From NCBI RefSeq assembly GCF_000785435.2, contig NZ_JTDB02000016.1:1-64000 (forward strand): a stretch of 64,000 nucleotides of DNA, given 5' to 3'. Each line of letters opens with the position of its first letter. Within the stretch, counting starts at the first letter, position 1. Both the position numbers and the translations under genes were made by a program. The notes under the pieces are model-generated. The model searched no databases, had not been told where the DNA came from, and was given only the letters and a program-made list of their open reading frames with translations. Origin of the DNA: Paraburkholderia sacchari (GTDB lineage Bacteria > Pseudomonadota > Gammaproteobacteria > Burkholderiales > Burkholderiaceae). Shown here piece after piece: positions 17,180 to 25,184 of this stretch.

Positions 17180-17284
17180 ATGGAAAAAATCGATCGTGGC
17201 CAACTGGCCAACGCCAAGCTCGCAGGCGGCTGCTGCAAGTGCAAGAACCAGCCGCAGCCGGACCCGACGCCGGTTCCGCGTTGA
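17180..17284 (+). CDS. 34-residue double-glycine-leader peptide precursor (putative secreted peptide)
   Basis: A tiny gene with a good ribosome-binding site (TTGGAG, 7 nt before ATG 17180). The leader MEKIDRGQLANAKLAGG ends in Gly16-Gly17, with Leu at -4 as in leaders cut by C39 peptidases. The predicted mature part is CCKCKNQPQPDPTPVPR: a CCxC cluster, two lysines, then five X-Pro dipeptides and a terminal Arg. A strong hairpin terminator follows 13 nt after the stop, and the same strand then encodes an acyltransferase-like protein, HlyD-type adaptor, C39-ABC exporter and TolC. The role (bacteriocin, signal, metallophore or lipopeptide) is unknown. Evidence is the leader pattern plus context; I know of no named family. 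Confidence 0.65.
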   Translation: MEKIDRGQLANAKLAGGCCKCKNQPQPDPTPVPR

Positions 17285-17297
17285 TCGTCTGATCTGA

Positions 17298-17331
17298 CCG
17301 AAAGGGGGGCATGTACCCCCTTTCGGCTTTT
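17298..17331 (+). terminator. Strong hairpin (attenuator-like) after the peptide gene
   Basis: CCGAAAGGGGG (17298-17308) pairs perfectly with CCCCCTTTCGG (17316-17326) around a 7-nt loop, followed by CTTTT. The short U-tract would allow partial read-through into the export genes, giving more peptide mRNA than exporter mRNA. Confidence 0.8.
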
Positions 17332-17368
17332 GAGCCTTTGGTTCATTCAGACATCGTTGGACCATGCA

Positions 17369-18325
17369 ATGTCCGTCGGCACACTTTCACGATACTTCAA
17401 ACATTTTCGCGCACGACTTGTCCGTGGGCGGCTGGTGCTGCGTCGGCAGTTGCTCGCACGCTTGCCATTTGGCGCGATCGAGCGGGCGGCGCTTGCCAGC
17501 TGGATGGTCAAGTCGGCGTTCGACGGGGGCATCCGGGCAAACGGTGTGTCGCGTTACGAGACCGGCCGCATTGATATAGGCCTTGGGCGCACTCATGCGC
17601 TGCGTACGATGAGTGCGGATGTGCGCGAGGCGTGGCTCGATGAACGCATTTATGCCGGGCGCGCACTGCGCCGGGACGCCTGGCCCGATCTGCGCGCGGC
17701 CGCTCAGCAATTGGCGATGCGAATCAACCAGATCAGGACTAAAGAGCCTGGTCGCGTCGTGGTGCTCTCGCCGTTTCACTATGTGTCGCAGTACGCGAAC
17801 ATCTGGGTGGTGGACGAAGTGCGCCGGGTCCTGGGAATGGAATCGATGGCAGTCGTTTCCGGCGTGCGGCGTGACATGTACGGCAACGACGCGGCGATGA
17901 TTCCGTCCATCCGTGTGCTTTACACCTACGACGAGAATGGCCGCGAAAGCCGCAATGGTTTGGGCTTGCGGGTCATACGCGCATTGCGTCGCGATGGCGT
18001 GGCCGTGGTGTTTTCCGACGTTCCGCCTTATACATTGGCCAAATTTCCCATGGAGACGGTCGGGGTGACGATCGGCGGCCGGCCTGCGCGCGTGCATAAC
18101 GGCGTGTTCCGGATTGGCGCGCCCGTGGATGCACTCCTGCTTCCCTTTTATCTGAGTTTCGAGAAGGGACGATTTGGCGTTAGGATGTTCGATCCTATTG
18201 CGCTTGCCGATGCCAATGCGCCGCAACATCTCGCCAACGATATTGAGATTGCGCGTCGCGAAAATTATCCGCATTGGCTCTACGCTGGGCATCCGTCGGT
18301 GTATCACTTTGCCGCAGCCCGTTAG
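17369..18325 (+). CDS. LpxL/HtrB-like (LPLAT superfamily) putative acyltransferase
   Basis: A 318-residue protein with a distant resemblance to lipid A late acyltransferases. VVVLSPFHYVSQYANIW holds a His (137) in the position of the HX4D catalytic motif, although the acidic residue is replaced by Tyr. The stretch LRVIRALRRDGVAVVFSDVPP, the segment GVTIGGRPARVHNGVFRIG and DALLLPFYLSFEKGRFGVRMFDP follow the order seen in LpxL. No long N-terminal membrane anchor is obvious. In this operon it may acylate the exported peptide or a related molecule, an inference. ATG 17369 was chosen over a TTG inside the terminator hairpin. The missing acid could mean altered chemistry or loss of activity. Confidence 0.5.
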   Translation: MSVGTLSRYFKHFRARLVRGRLVLRRQLLARLPFGAIERAALASWMVKSAFDGGIRANGVSRYETGRIDIGLGRTHALRTMSADVREAWLDERIYAGRALRRDAWPDLRAAAQQLAMRINQIRTKEPGRVVVLSPFHYVSQYANIWVVDEVRRVLGMESMAVVSGVRRDMYGNDAAMIPSIRVLYTYDENGRESRNGLGLRVIRALRRDGVAVVFSDVPPYTLAKFPMETVGVTIGGRPARVHNGVFRIGAPVDALLLPFYLSFEKGRFGVRMFDPIALADANAPQHLANDIEIARRENYPHWLYAGHPSVYHFAAAR

Positions 18326-18424
18326 AAATCCTTAAGAAGTAAAAGCACGAGTAGACCAAACGGCGCATGGCGCCGAAAAAAACACGTCGGCCGGCACGAC
18401 TGGCCGCAGGGGAACAACAACAAC

Positions 18425-19642
18425 GTGGAACCGATTTATCTTCCCGAGTTCCGGGATATCCGCTGGCGCTGGATTGCCTACGCGGCATCGACGATCGTGG
18501 TGTTGGGCGTGGCGTTTGCCTTCACGCGCGAGGTAGAGCTAAAACAGGACGTGCGCTGCGAAATCGTGTCGCCGGCTGAAATCAAGATACAGGGTGCGAG
18601 CGGGTTGATCTCGTCGATCTATGTTCAGCCGCCTGAGCAGGTTAGCGCGGGCCAGCCGCTTTTTCGTGTCGAGCGCGACCTGTCGCTCGCGACCGACGGC
18701 ACGCGCCGAACGGCCTTCGACGCTCAGGTGCGCGACGAGGAGCGCCGTGCCGCCGACGCGCGCTATACGCAGCGTCATATCGAACTCACGACGCAGCTCT
18801 CCACGGCACGCAGCAACGAGGCCAGCCGCCGCGCGGAACTTGCTGAACTGGGCGTGCAGGGCGCGCAGAACAGCCTGCTCGTGAGCGAGGCGCAAAAGAA
18901 GCTGGCGCGTCTTGAATCCGTTTCCGATTATGTCGCCGCCGATCGTGTCGAGCAGGCGCGCGCGGACTTGCACCAGAGCCGCATCGCGAACGCCGAGGCG
19001 GCGTCGCGGCGTCAGCAGGCCCAGGCAGCGATCGCCGATCTGCAAAACACACAGACGGCGCTCGCCGCGCAACTCAAGGAACTCGAATCGAGCCATGCGC
19101 GCGAACTCCAGGAGGCGGATGTGCGCTTCGAGCAAAACCGGCGCGACGCGACGATCTCGGCGCCGAAAGCGGGTATGGTCACATTCTCGCGCCTCGTGCA
19201 GGGAAGCACGCTGCAGCCCGACGACGTGGCGATGGTGATCGTCACCGATCCGAAGCAGCCCTTGAGCGCCGAATTGCGCATTCCGTCACGCCGGCGCGGC
19301 TTCGTGCACGAGGGACAGACGGTACGCCTGAAGTTCGATGCATTTCCCTACGCACGCTTCGGTTCATACGAGGCACGCATCAATTCGATTTCGCACACGA
19401 CGGTAGCGGCTGCGTCGCCGCCCACCGGAGCGGACGCAGCTACCGCGGCTGCGGGCGGCAAGCCGCCGGAGCAGGGCGACGAGTATGTTGCGTGGGTCAC
19501 GCTGCCCGGCAACACGTTCCACTATGGTTCGCAGCGTTTCGACATTCTGCCGGGCATGCAGGCGACCGCGAGTGTCGTCGTCGAGCGGCGCACCATCGCG
19601 GAATGGGTGCTCGAGCCGTTGTTCAAGATCGTACGAGGCTGA
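18425..19642 (+). CDS. HlyD-family membrane fusion protein (type I secretion adaptor)
   Basis: A 405-residue periplasmic adaptor: short cytoplasmic N-terminus, one transmembrane segment at about 17-35 (IAYAASTIVVLGVAFAF), a lipoyl-like half (IKIQGASGLISSIYVQPPEQVSAGQPLF), a long alpha-helical hairpin (about 90-235), the second lipoyl half (ATISAPKAGMVTFSRLVQGSTLQPDD) and a C-terminal beta domain. It links the ABC exporter to the TolC-type protein. It resembles CvaA-type adaptors of microcin export. GTG 18425 has AGGGGA about 12 nt upstream. The exporter gene begins 1 nt after its stop. Confidence 0.9.
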   Translation: MEPIYLPEFRDIRWRWIAYAASTIVVLGVAFAFTREVELKQDVRCEIVSPAEIKIQGASGLISSIYVQPPEQVSAGQPLFRVERDLSLATDGTRRTAFDAQVRDEERRAADARYTQRHIELTTQLSTARSNEASRRAELAELGVQGAQNSLLVSEAQKKLARLESVSDYVAADRVEQARADLHQSRIANAEAASRRQQAQAAIADLQNTQTALAAQLKELESSHARELQEADVRFEQNRRDATISAPKAGMVTFSRLVQGSTLQPDDVAMVIVTDPKQPLSAELRIPSRRRGFVHEGQTVRLKFDAFPYARFGSYEARINSISHTTVAAASPPTGADAATAAAGGKPPEQGDEYVAWVTLPGNTFHYGSQRFDILPGMQATASVVVERRTIAEWVLEPLFKIVRG

Positions 19643-19643
19643 A

Positions 19644-21758
19644 ATGCAGGTGATTTACCAGAACGAAGTCGCCGAGTGCGGCTACGCGTGCCTTGCCATG
19701 GTGCTTTCGCATTTCGGCCGTGCCACGGAAGTCCGCGAGCTTTCTGCGTATCGGCCGATCTCGGCGAACGGTCTTTCGTTGATGGACTTGTACGACACGG
19801 CAACCGATTTTGGCCTCGAAGTTCAGGCGTTCCGCTTCGACGCCTCGCAGGTGGGCGAGATCAAGCGCGGCTCGATCATCCACTTCGGCGGCGCGCATTT
19901 CGTGGTGTTCGAGCGCGCCTCGCGCCATTACGTCACGTTGCTCGACCCGGCGGTCGGACGCCGGCGCATCGCCATGGACACCTTCCTCTCGTGCGTATCC
20001 GGCTATCTGATCGAATGCGCGCCCACACCGGCGCTCACGCAGATCAAACGGCGCTCGCGGGTGCCCGCCGCGCTCGCGCGCGTGCGTGCGCTCAATCCGC
20101 AGTTGCGCGGCCAGTTCGGGAAGATTCTCTTCGTCGCGCTCGGGGCGCAGTTCGCGATTCTCGCGCAACCTTATTTCGGCTCGTTCGTGCTCGATCATGT
20201 CGTGTCCGCGGACAATCTCGAACTACTCAACGTGCTCGCACTCACGTTCGGGTCGATCTTTCTCGTGGGCGCGCTTAGCCAGTACGTGCAGGGCGTGCTG
20301 GTCGAGTTGCTCTATGCGCGCATGAGCGTGAATGCCACGGAGGGGCTGTTTGCGCATCTGTTGCGCGTGCCCATCGCGTATTTCGAGAAGCGCAACGTCG
20401 GGGATATCTTCACGCGCTTCAAATCCCAGGATGAGATCAACGGTTTCGCGTCGCGCAAGGCCGTGTCTTTTTACATCGACATCACGGTCGGGTTGCTGGC
20501 GATGCTCCTGATGTTCGTTCAGAACGTCAAACTATCGCTCCTCGTCCTGGTGATTTTTGCTGTCTACGTCATCGTTTCCGGAGCGATCTTCGCATCGATG
20601 CGCGATGCCCACGCGCGCGTGCTCCAGGAGGGCGCACGTTGCGACGACGCGCTCTTCGAGACCGTACGCGGTGCATCGCTCATCAAGCTGTCGCAAGGCG
20701 AGACGCGGCGCGTGGCGCGTTACATGGAGATCTTTCGCACCTATGCGTCGGCGCTATTCCGCAGCAGCCGGCTCGCCGCTACGCGCGATGCCGTGCTCAA
20801 GCTGCTCATGCATGTGGAAACCCTGGTCGTCACCTGGTTCGCCGCGAAGCTGATGCTTGGCGGCGTGCTCTCGGTTGGCGCGTTCTACTCGTTCATGATC
20901 TATAAGGCGCTGTTTTCGGAGCGGATCGCATCCACCATCAACACGGGTTTTGCGTACTACATGCTGAGCGTGCCGGTCGCGCGCGTCGACGACATCGTTG
21001 CCTGCGAGCCGGAGCGCTATACGGCGCTCGCCGACGTGCACAAGACTGTCGAGGTGCGCGAGTTCGAGCGCATTGGCGTGCGTAACGTGACCTTTGCCTA
21101 TGGCGTCTCCGACCAGCCCGTGCTCGCCGGGGCCAGCATCGATATCGCGCGCGGCGACAAGATCGTCATTACCGGACCGTCGGGCGCGGGCAAGTCCACG
21201 CTGTTCAAATTGCTGGCCGCTTCCGAAGTGCCGCAGCAAGGAGAGATCACGCTCAACGGCGTCGCCTGGCCCAATCTGAGCGTGGACGAAATCCGCCGCC
21301 ACGCCGTTCACATGCGCCAGGGCGACATCATTCTGCACGGTTCGATCGCGGACAATATTTCGCTCTTCGAAGGCAATCCCGACGAAGCGCGCATTCTCAA
21401 GCTGCTGGAGGAGGTCGGGCTGCTCGATGACGTGATGCGCTTGCCGATGCGCACGCGCACGATCATCAGCGATTCGCTCGCGAATATTTCCGCCGGCCAG
21501 CGGCAGCGGCTGCTGCTTGCACGCGCGCTTTATCAGCGGCGCGAGTTGCTGCTGCTCGACGAGCCGACCTCGAATCTCGACCCCGTAGCGGTGCGGCGCA
21601 TATCGGCGCTGCTGCAGCGGCTCGACCGCACGGTCGTGGTGATCACGCACGACGTTGCCATGGCCGAAGGTTTCGAGCGGCACTATCGTCTCGTCGACGG
21701 TGCGTTCGTGCGCGTCGAGCGCGAGCACGCCGGCGCGGCGATGGAGGGCATGGCATGA
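19644..21758 (+). CDS. C39 peptidase-containing ABC exporter (bacteriocin/microcin type)
   Basis: A 704-residue exporter with three parts. The N-terminal C39 peptidase has Gln6, nucleophile Cys12 (EVAECGYACLAMVLSHFG), His85 (GAHFVVFE) and Asp101 (LLDPAVG), so the triad looks intact. A six-helix membrane domain spans about 155-445. The ATPase has Walker A GPSGAGKST (511-519), a variant signature NISAGQRQR (614-622) and Walker B LLLLDEPTSNLD (636-647). Such proteins cut substrates after a Gly-Gly leader and pump the core across the inner membrane. The 34-residue precursor upstream is the obvious substrate. Its stop overlaps the outer-membrane protein gene by 4 nt. Confidence 0.95.
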   Translation: MQVIYQNEVAECGYACLAMVLSHFGRATEVRELSAYRPISANGLSLMDLYDTATDFGLEVQAFRFDASQVGEIKRGSIIHFGGAHFVVFERASRHYVTLLDPAVGRRRIAMDTFLSCVSGYLIECAPTPALTQIKRRSRVPAALARVRALNPQLRGQFGKILFVALGAQFAILAQPYFGSFVLDHVVSADNLELLNVLALTFGSIFLVGALSQYVQGVLVELLYARMSVNATEGLFAHLLRVPIAYFEKRNVGDIFTRFKSQDEINGFASRKAVSFYIDITVGLLAMLLMFVQNVKLSLLVLVIFAVYVIVSGAIFASMRDAHARVLQEGARCDDALFETVRGASLIKLSQGETRRVARYMEIFRTYASALFRSSRLAATRDAVLKLLMHVETLVVTWFAAKLMLGGVLSVGAFYSFMIYKALFSERIASTINTGFAYYMLSVPVARVDDIVACEPERYTALADVHKTVEVREFERIGVRNVTFAYGVSDQPVLAGASIDIARGDKIVITGPSGAGKSTLFKLLAASEVPQQGEITLNGVAWPNLSVDEIRRHAVHMRQGDIILHGSIADNISLFEGNPDEARILKLLEEVGLLDDVMRLPMRTRTIISDSLANISAGQRQRLLLARALYQRRELLLLDEPTSNLDPVAVRRISALLQRLDRTVVVITHDVAMAEGFERHYRLVDGAFVRVEREHAGAAMEGMA

Positions 21759-23356
21759 GCGGCGCGCGTCCCGGCCGCGGCGTGCGCGCGCTCGCGCTCG
21801 CGTGTTTCCTGCTCGTGAGCGGCGCGCATGCCGCCGACCTGCTTTCCGTGGTCGACGACGCGCTCGATCACGACCCGGCGCTGGCCGCTTCGCGCGCTGC
21901 GACGCGCGCTGCCGCGCAGGCCGTGCCCAAGGCGCGCGCGGGGCTCCTGCCTCGGGTCACGGGCGGTTGGGGGCGGGCCTATAACGGCATCGTGACCGAG
22001 GATTTTCCGACTCAGCATTACTGGCAGAGCGGCTGGACGATCGGGTTGACGCAACCGGTCTTCAACTGGGCGAGCTGGACTGCGTACCGCCAGGCCGACT
22101 ACGAGGTCGTGCGCGCGCGCCTGCAGGCGGCCAATGCGACCCAGGACACCGTCCTTGCCGCAGCGCGCGCGTATTTCGATGCGCTTGCGGCCGGCGACGA
22201 GGTGGCACGAGCGACGGACTATCTGCGCGCGCTCGACGCACATCTCGCGCTGGTCAGACGCGCGAAGTCAGCAGGCGAGGCGACGCTCATCGATGTGCAG
22301 GACGGCGAAGCGAGCCGCGCACAGGCGCAACTCCAGTTGCTCGACGCGCAGAGCCAGGCGCGTCTCGCGCGCGCATCGCTCGAACGGCTTTCCGGAAAAT
22401 CCGCGGAGACGCTCGCGCCGCTGCCGCCCGGCGGCGCGCCCATGCTCCAGCCTGCCGATGTCGAACCGTGGGTCACGCAGGCGCAAACGCACGGCTACGC
22501 GGTGCAGATCGGCGAGGTGGCCCTGCAAATCGCGAAGTTCGACACCGAGAAGGCGCGGGCGGGACGTTATCCGACGGTCGACTTGCAGGTGAGTCACACG
22601 CCAGCCGGCGCGGCGGGAGGCTATGCGAGACCCACGACGACCACGACCGGCATGCTCGCCGTCACGATTCCGCTTTTTGCGGGCGGCGAGATCTCGGCGA
22701 AAGTCGACGAGGCGAAGGCGCTGGAAGACAAGGCGCGCGACGAGCTCGACGTGGCGGTGCGCGACTCGGGAGCGGGCGCGCGCGACGCGTGGCTGCGCGT
22801 GACGTCGGGGCAGGCGCGCGTGAGCGCGCTCGAACAGGTCGTGCGGCGTTCGCAAACGGCGCTCGACGCGACGCGCATCGGCTTCGGTGTGGGAAGCCGC
22901 ACGAGTCTGGACGTGCTGCGTGCGACCGATACGTTCTACGCGAGCCGCCGCGACTTGATCCGCGCGCGCTATGAATCCGTGCTCGCGTTGTTAAAGCTGC
23001 TCTCGCAGACAGCCACGCTTGACCTGGACGAAGTGGGCCGCATCAATGCACAGCTTTTCGCGAACGGCGGGGCGCCTGAGCGCGGGAAGCCGCTTGCCAC
23101 GGCAAGCCAGGTCAGTGCGAAGCAGGCAAGCGCGCCTATTGCCGAGCCGGTCGTGCGCAACGTCGTCGATAGCGAGGCTTCTATTGCGCGGTCTGCGGAG
23201 CCCGCTGGGATGCCTGTCACGCCAAAACGCGCAGAGGCAACGCCTGTACAAAGCGCACCGTCGCAGGCTGCGCCGCGGGCGCAACGCGTGCTTTCTGCGG
23301 CGGACATGGCGCCCGCCGCGCAGGCCTTGAATAGCTATGCGCCGGCCGTTCGCTGA
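21755..23356 (+). CDS. TolC-family outer-membrane protein of the type I system
   Basis: A 533-residue outer-membrane channel. A cleavable signal (VRALALACFLLVSGAHA) precedes two repeats of the TolC helical/barrel pattern, with DHDPALAASRAATRAAAQAVPKARAGLLPRV at the start and SRTSLDVLRATDTFYASRRDLIRARYESVLALLKL near the end. The last 90 residues are a Pro/Ala-rich extension not needed for the fold. ATGA overlap with the exporter gene implies coupled translation and a dedicated rather than shared channel. It completes the export system. A strong terminator follows. Confidence 0.93.
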   Translation: MSGARPGRGVRALALACFLLVSGAHAADLLSVVDDALDHDPALAASRAATRAAAQAVPKARAGLLPRVTGGWGRAYNGIVTEDFPTQHYWQSGWTIGLTQPVFNWASWTAYRQADYEVVRARLQAANATQDTVLAAARAYFDALAAGDEVARATDYLRALDAHLALVRRAKSAGEATLIDVQDGEASRAQAQLQLLDAQSQARLARASLERLSGKSAETLAPLPPGGAPMLQPADVEPWVTQAQTHGYAVQIGEVALQIAKFDTEKARAGRYPTVDLQVSHTPAGAAGGYARPTTTTTGMLAVTIPLFAGGEISAKVDEAKALEDKARDELDVAVRDSGAGARDAWLRVTSGQARVSALEQVVRRSQTALDATRIGFGVGSRTSLDVLRATDTFYASRRDLIRARYESVLALLKLLSQTATLDLDEVGRINAQLFANGGAPERGKPLATASQVSAKQASAPIAEPVVRNVVDSEASIARSAEPAGMPVTPKRAEATPVQSAPSQAAPRAQRVLSAADMAPAAQALNSYAPAVR

Positions 23357-23372
23357 TCTGATCGATCAACGA

Positions 23373-23406
23373 AAAAAAGCCCGAAGCGTTGCGCTTCGGG
23401 CTTTTT
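23373..23406. terminator. Bidirectional terminator after the export operon
   Basis: AAAAAGCCCGAAGC and GCTTCGGGCTTTTT flank a 5-nt loop, with runs of A before and T after. It separates the plus-strand export operon from the minus-strand puuD gene. Confidence 0.85.
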
Positions 23407-23442
23407 CATCTTGCTTAACTGCCTGATTCGCGGCGAGGGCGA

Positions 23443-24636
23443 TTACTGCTTTGCGCCACCCTGGAACCACGCTGCAATCTTCTGGCGCTCATCATCGGTC
23501 ATGTGCGTGACGTTGCCAAGCGGCATGGCCTTGAGCGTGACAGCCTGCTGGTACAGACGCTGAGCGTTCTGCGAGATTTCGTCGGGCGTATCGAGCATCA
23601 CGCCGGCGGGCGCTGCGCCCATCATCGTCGGGTGAGCCGAGTGGCAGCCCGCGCAACGCTGTTGCAGGATCGGCTGGATGTCCGAAACCTTGATCGACGG
23701 AGCGTTCGCGGCTTCGGCTTGCGGCACGACCGGCTTCGGCATCGTCCAGACCAGTGCGACGAGCATCAGCACCACGCCGCCGATCGGCAGATACCACAGC
23801 TGCTGACCACGGTGACGCATCACGAAGAACTGGCGAATCAGCGCGCCGGCCAGCATGATCACGACGAGCACGGCCCAGTTGTAGGCGTGTGCGTACGTCA
23901 TTGCGTAGTGGTTCGACAGCATCGCGAACACGACGGGCAGCGTGAAGTAGGTGTTGTGCACCGAGCGCTGCTTGCCGCGCTTGCCGTAGATCGGGTTCGG
24001 CGTTTCGCCCTTGAGCATCGCGGCGACCATCTTGCGCTGGCCCGGGATGATCACGAAGAACACGTTCGCCGACATGATCGTTGCCAGCATGCCGCCCATG
24101 ATCAGGTACGCTGCGCGGCCCGAGAAGATGTGGCAGGCGAGGTAGGCTGCGACCACGACATAGATGCCGACGCAAACGCCGAGCAGCTTGTCGTTCGTGC
24201 CGAGCGTGCGGCACAGCGTGTCGTAGACGATCCAGCCGGCGGCGAGAAAGCCGAGTGCCGAGAAGACCGCGACGACCGGGCCCATGTCGAGCACGTTCTT
24301 GTCGATCAGGTACGTGTTCGGCGCCATCAGGTAGAGCACCGTGAACAGCGACGCACCCGAGAGCCACGTCGTGTACGAAGGCCACTTCGACCAGTGCAGG
24401 TCATCGGGCATTTCGGGCGGCGCGACGGTGTACTTCTGCATGTTGTAGAAGCCGCCGCCGTGCACGTGCCACAGCTCGCCGAACACGCCGCGACGCTTCT
24501 GGTTCGGGTCCGTAGGCGGTTTGAGGCTGTTGTCGAGTGCGACGAAGTAGAACGACTCGCCAATCCAGGCGATGGCCGCGATGACGTGGAACCAGCGCAA
24601 CGCGAGGTTCAGCCAGTCGGTAATAAAGCCTTCCAT
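23443..24636 (-). CDS. puuD: Membrane-bound urate oxidase PuuD with cytochrome c domain
   Basis: A 397-residue protein: an N-terminal DUF989 membrane domain with several helices (LRWFHVIAAIAWIGESFYFVALDNSL) and a C-terminal cytochrome c domain with the heme-binding CAGCH at 328-332 and a later Met (PLGNVTHM). PuuD oxidises urate to 5-hydroxyisourate, passing electrons to the respiratory chain rather than to oxygen directly. A GGAGGAG site precedes ATG 24636. The hydroxyisourate hydrolase gene lies just upstream on the same strand, so the two likely form one operon. Confidence 0.93.
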   Translation of the reverse strand: MEGFITDWLNLALRWFHVIAAIAWIGESFYFVALDNSLKPPTDPNQKRRGVFGELWHVHGGGFYNMQKYTVAPPEMPDDLHWSKWPSYTTWLSGASLFTVLYLMAPNTYLIDKNVLDMGPVVAVFSALGFLAAGWIVYDTLCRTLGTNDKLLGVCVGIYVVVAAYLACHIFSGRAAYLIMGGMLATIMSANVFFVIIPGQRKMVAAMLKGETPNPIYGKRGKQRSVHNTYFTLPVVFAMLSNHYAMTYAHAYNWAVLVVIMLAGALIRQFFVMRHRGQQLWYLPIGGVVLMLVALVWTMPKPVVPQAEAANAPSIKVSDIQPILQQRCAGCHSAHPTMMGAAPAGVMLDTPDEISQNAQRLYQQAVTLKAMPLGNVTHMTDDERQKIAAWFQGGAKQ

Positions 24637-24830
24637 GAAACTCCTCCAATCCTGATTCGTTGCGCGCGGACGGCTATGCGTCTCGCGCTGACTGCGGGGA
24701 CGGCGCGCAGGAACCGGGTAATCCGGTCTCGCACCAAACGCCGAGAGAAAGTGCGGCGCGTCAAAAGCGGGGTGTCGCTTGCGCGGACCGCCTTCAGTCT
24801 GTTATGCGTTTTTGGGTTTGGCGGGACCGC

Positions 24831-25184
24831 TCAGCTACCGCGATAGGTGCTGTAGGACCACGGCGAAACGAGCAGCGGCACATGGTAGTGCGCGCCCGTG
24901 TCGGCGATGCCAAAGCGCAGCGCGACGCGGTCGACGAAGCGCGGTTCCGGCACTTTGGCGCCCAGCGCGGCGAAGTAATCGCCAGCGTGGAAGATCAGTT
25001 CGTATTCGCCCGTGGCGAGCGCTGCGCCTTCGAGCAGCGGTTCGTCGCAGCGGCCGTCGTGGTTGGTCGTGACGGTCTTCAGCGCACGACGGGTTTCGCC
25101 CTCGAGCGCATAGAGTTCGACCTTGATGCCCGCGCCGGGACGGCCGTTCGCGGTGTCGAGCACGTGGGTAGTCAGCTTGCCCAT
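24831..25184 (-). CDS. hiuH: 5-hydroxyisourate hydrolase (transthyretin-like)
   Basis: A 117-residue cytoplasmic enzyme hydrolysing 5-hydroxyisourate to OHCU, the step between PuuD and UraD. MGKLTTHVLDTANGRPG at the N-terminus, a conserved Arg-rich strand (TNHDGRCDEPLL), GAHYHVPLLVSPWSYSTYRGS and the C-terminal YRGS tetrapeptide are diagnostic and distinguish it from transthyretin. The ATG at 25184 has an AGGAAAA site; a longer in-frame extension upstream is not family-like. It precedes puuD by 194 bp. Confidence 0.95.
   Translation of the reverse strand: MGKLTTHVLDTANGRPGAGIKVELYALEGETRRALKTVTTNHDGRCDEPLLEGAALATGEYELIFHAGDYFAALGAKVPEPRFVDRVALRFGIADTGAHYHVPLLVSPWSYSTYRGS

Noticed and set aside
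17369..18325. Acyltransferase-like protein named as lipid A LpxL
   Set aside because: The catalytic acidic residue is missing, and the operon context is peptide export, so a housekeeping name is not justified.
12569..23356. Prophage or integrative element hypothesis for the accessory block
   Set aside because: No integrase, tRNA target, phage structural gene or att repeat was seen; only composition and synteny suggest insertion.
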